The position numbers and the translations under genes are program-made. Shown here one piece after another: positions 13,932 to 15,250 of a stretch of DNA of 15,250 nucleotides. Source of the DNA: Vulcanimicrobiota bacterium. Lineage in GTDB: Bacteria > Vulcanimicrobiota > Vulcanimicrobiia > Vulcanimicrobiales > Vulcanimicrobiaceae. The number at the start of each line of letters is the position of its first letter. The stretch's first letter is position 1. Location of the stretch: the NCBI GenBank assembly GCA_019245275.1, contig JAFARW010000131.1, positions 1 through 15,250 on the forward strand, read 5' to 3'. The notes below the pieces were generated by a model. The model was not told where the DNA came from. It was given only the letters and a program-made list of their open reading frames with translations, and searched no databases.

Positions 13932-14693
13932 TCAGGCGCGGAGTTTGTACCCGAGCGCGGTCATCCTGAGGGCCGTTCCGAGCGCCAGCGCCGTCAGCAG
14001 CGCGATGACGCCTAGCGAGAACCACAGCGGCAGATAGCTCTGCGAGGTGAAGCTGTACCGAAACGCATCGATCGTGTAGAACATCGGATTGAAAAGCGAG
14101 AGATTGCGCACGACCGGGGGCAAAAACTGCACCGAGGTAAAGACGCCGCCGACGAAGACAAGCGGAGTGATCGCAAAGGTCGTCAGCACCGCCAAGTGAT
14201 CGAACCGTTCGGCCATCAGACCGAAGATGATTCCGAGCGCCGAGAACAGCACCGATACCAAGATCATCGCAAAGAAATACAAGACAAAATGATGCGGCAA
14301 CGTTCGAACAAACGCGAATCCCAGCAGCATGATGATGTTGGCGATGATTATCGCGCGCGCGACGCTTCCCAAAATAAATCCGGCCACAATCTCAAGCGCC
14401 GACATGGGCGCGATCAACATCTCCTGAATCGAGTTCATGAACCGGCCTTGAAAGACCGAGCTGCTGCACTCGCCGTACGATGAATCAATCACCTGGAGCA
14501 TGATCAAGCCGGGAATCAAAAAAGCCGCGTACGACACGCCTTGGACGTTTTTGATCCGGCTGCCGAGCGCCAGGCCGAAGATAAAGACGTAGAGCAGCGT
14601 CGTTATGATCGGCGGCCAGATCACCTGGTTGATGATCTTGAACGTGCGCTTCATCTCGCGCTTCATCAGCGTCCACATGGCAAAATAATTCAA
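13932..14693 (-). CDS. ABC-2 type transporter permease (YadH-like)
   Basis: A 253-residue integral membrane protein of the ABC-2 exporter family. About six hydrophobic segments are visible, beginning with IIWPPIITTLLYVFIFGLA-like sequence near 24-43 and ending with SLGVIALLTALALGTAL. The cytoplasmic stretch FMNSIQEMLIAPMSALEIV and the DHLAVLTTFAITPLVFVGG segment fit the YadH/NodJ subgroup. The start is TTG at 14693, chosen because TTGA overlaps the stop of the ATPase gene by 4 bases; an ATG at 14678 would lose five residues. Paired with the preceding ATPase it forms an exporter; the YadGH family substrate is not known, and nothing here names one. Confidence 0.9.
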   Translation of the reverse strand: MNYFAMWTLMKREMKRTFKIINQVIWPPIITTLLYVFIFGLALGSRIKNVQGVSYAAFLIPGLIMLQVIDSSYGECSSSVFQGRFMNSIQEMLIAPMSALEIVAGFILGSVARAIIIANIIMLLGFAFVRTLPHHFVLYFFAMILVSVLFSALGIIFGLMAERFDHLAVLTTFAITPLVFVGGVFTSVQFLPPVVRNLSLFNPMFYTIDAFRYSFTSQSYLPLWFSLGVIALLTALALGTALRMTALGYKLRA

Positions 14694-15250
14694 CGGCGCG
14701 TCAACTCCAAAAAAACGTCCTGCAGCGTCGCGCGCTTGTAGTCAACGGCTTCAATTCCGAACCCCGCCGCCTCGAGCTCTCCGAGCGTGCGCGCTAGTTC
14801 GTCCGGTGCGACGCCGGTCAGGACAACGCGCTCGGTTCCCGGTTCGAAACGGGCGCCGCGCGCCACGAGCGGCGCCGGCAAATCTTTGATCGGGTGGTCG
14901 AGCGTGATTGTCAAAAGCGTATCCGGTCGCCGCGAGAGCAACGATTGCGTCGATTCGAGGGCCGCCAGCCGTCCGCGTTCGATGATGCCGATGCGCCGGC
15001 AGAGCAGTTCCGCCTCTTCGAGGTAATGCGTCGTGAGAAAGATCGTCATCCCTTGCGCGTTCAGTTTTCGCAAGAGATCCCACAGCTCTAAGCGCAATTC
15101 GACGTCGACTCCCGCGGTCGGCTCATCCAGAATCAGCAGCTTCGGCGAATGGATCAGCGCGCGCGCCAACGTCAAGCGGCGCTTCATGCCGCCCGAGAGT
15201 TTCATGTAGTCTTGCCTGGCCTTGCTTGCCAAGCCGAATTGCTCCAGCAG
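14690..15250 (-). CDS. ABC transporter ATP-binding protein (YadG-like), 5' end outside window
   Basis: The C-terminal 186 residues of the ATPase partner of the adjacent permease. The reading frame stays open to the window edge, so the Walker A part is missing. Visible motifs, in order: the ABC signature KLSGGMKRRL, Walker B with D-loop LLILDEPTAGVD, and the H-loop in TTHYLEEAE. A C-terminal accessory region follows, ending in ATLQDVFLELTRR, the usual ending of drug/polysaccharide exporter ATPases. The stop overlaps the permease TTG by 4 bases. An internal TTG at 15232 should not be taken as the start, because LLEQFGLASKARQ upstream of the signature is normal ABC sequence. It powers export at the inner face of the membrane; substrate unknown. 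Confidence 0.92.
   Translation of the reverse strand: MLEQFGLASKARQDYMKLSGGMKRRLTLARALIHSPKLLILDEPTAGVDVELRLELWDLLRKLNAQGMTIFLTTHYLEEAELLCRRIGIIERGRLAALESTQSLLSRRPDTLLTITLDHPIKDLPAPLVARGARFEPGTERVVLTGVAPDELARTLGELEAAGFGIEAVDYKRATLQDVFLELTRR

Noticed and set aside
1..15250. Defence island, biosynthetic cluster, mobile element, CRISPR or RNA gene
   Set aside because: All space is taken by conserved metabolic, envelope and transport genes with gaps under 100 bases. I found no direct-repeat array, terminal inverted repeats, integrase/transposase motif or tRNA-like fold.

Overview
The window is a gene-dense stretch of chromosome, roughly 58-60% GC by eye, from a bacterium that makes menaquinone by the futalosine route (mqnB and mqnD are present). 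Short or overlapping junctions and GTG/TTG starts are common. There is no rRNA, tRNA, CRISPR array, transposase, phage gene or clear sign of recent transfer. The gene mix (futalosine pathway, queuosine genes, a GH171/DUF1343 protein, a two-lobed aspartic protease, DUF4142 pairs, a TlpA-TPR protein) suits a little-cultured terrestrial phylum. Candidatus Eremiobacterota (WPS-2) is my best guess, but it rests on general resemblance only and is low confidence.

Layout. (1) 1-534: the 3' part of a retropepsin-like aspartic protease, ending in a hairpin that contains its stop codon. (2) 588-9040, plus strand: nine genes with almost no space between them: queD, queE, mqnB, mqnD, a NamZ-type exo-muramidase, glcD, glcE, an M24B Xaa-Pro aminopeptidase, and a TIGR01777-type NAD(P)-binding epimerase-like protein. 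Five of the eight junctions overlap. (3) 9044-11302, minus strand: trxB followed by two tandem, translationally coupled DUF4142 paralogues, converging on the plus-strand chain. (4) 11390-12208, plus strand: a helix-turn-helix domain fused to a metallo-beta-lactamase-fold hydrolase, divergent from trxB. (5) 12237-15250, minus strand: an ABC exporter (ATPase running off the window, then an ABC-2 permease), followed by an exported TlpA-like thioredoxin with TPR repeats and an unidentified C-terminal domain.

How the genes may work together. queD and queE make queuosine/preQ0 intermediates. mqnB and mqnD perform two steps towards menaquinone. NamZ releases MurNAc from peptidoglycan, and GlcD/GlcE form the flavin part of a glycolate or D-lactate dehydrogenase that feeds the quinone pool. 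MurNAc catabolism through MurQ releases D-lactate, so linking NamZ, GlcDE and menaquinone is an attractive but unproven idea. trxB and the TlpA-TPR protein both concern thiol redox, in the cytoplasm and outside the membrane respectively.

I see no clearly novel multi-gene system. The most unusual items are the HTH-MBL fusion, the TlpA-TPR protein with a C-x4-C tail domain, the coupled DUF4142 pair, and the NamZ-GlcDE-menaquinone neighbourhood. Intergenic gaps are all under 100 bases, so no long gene-free stretch needs explaining.
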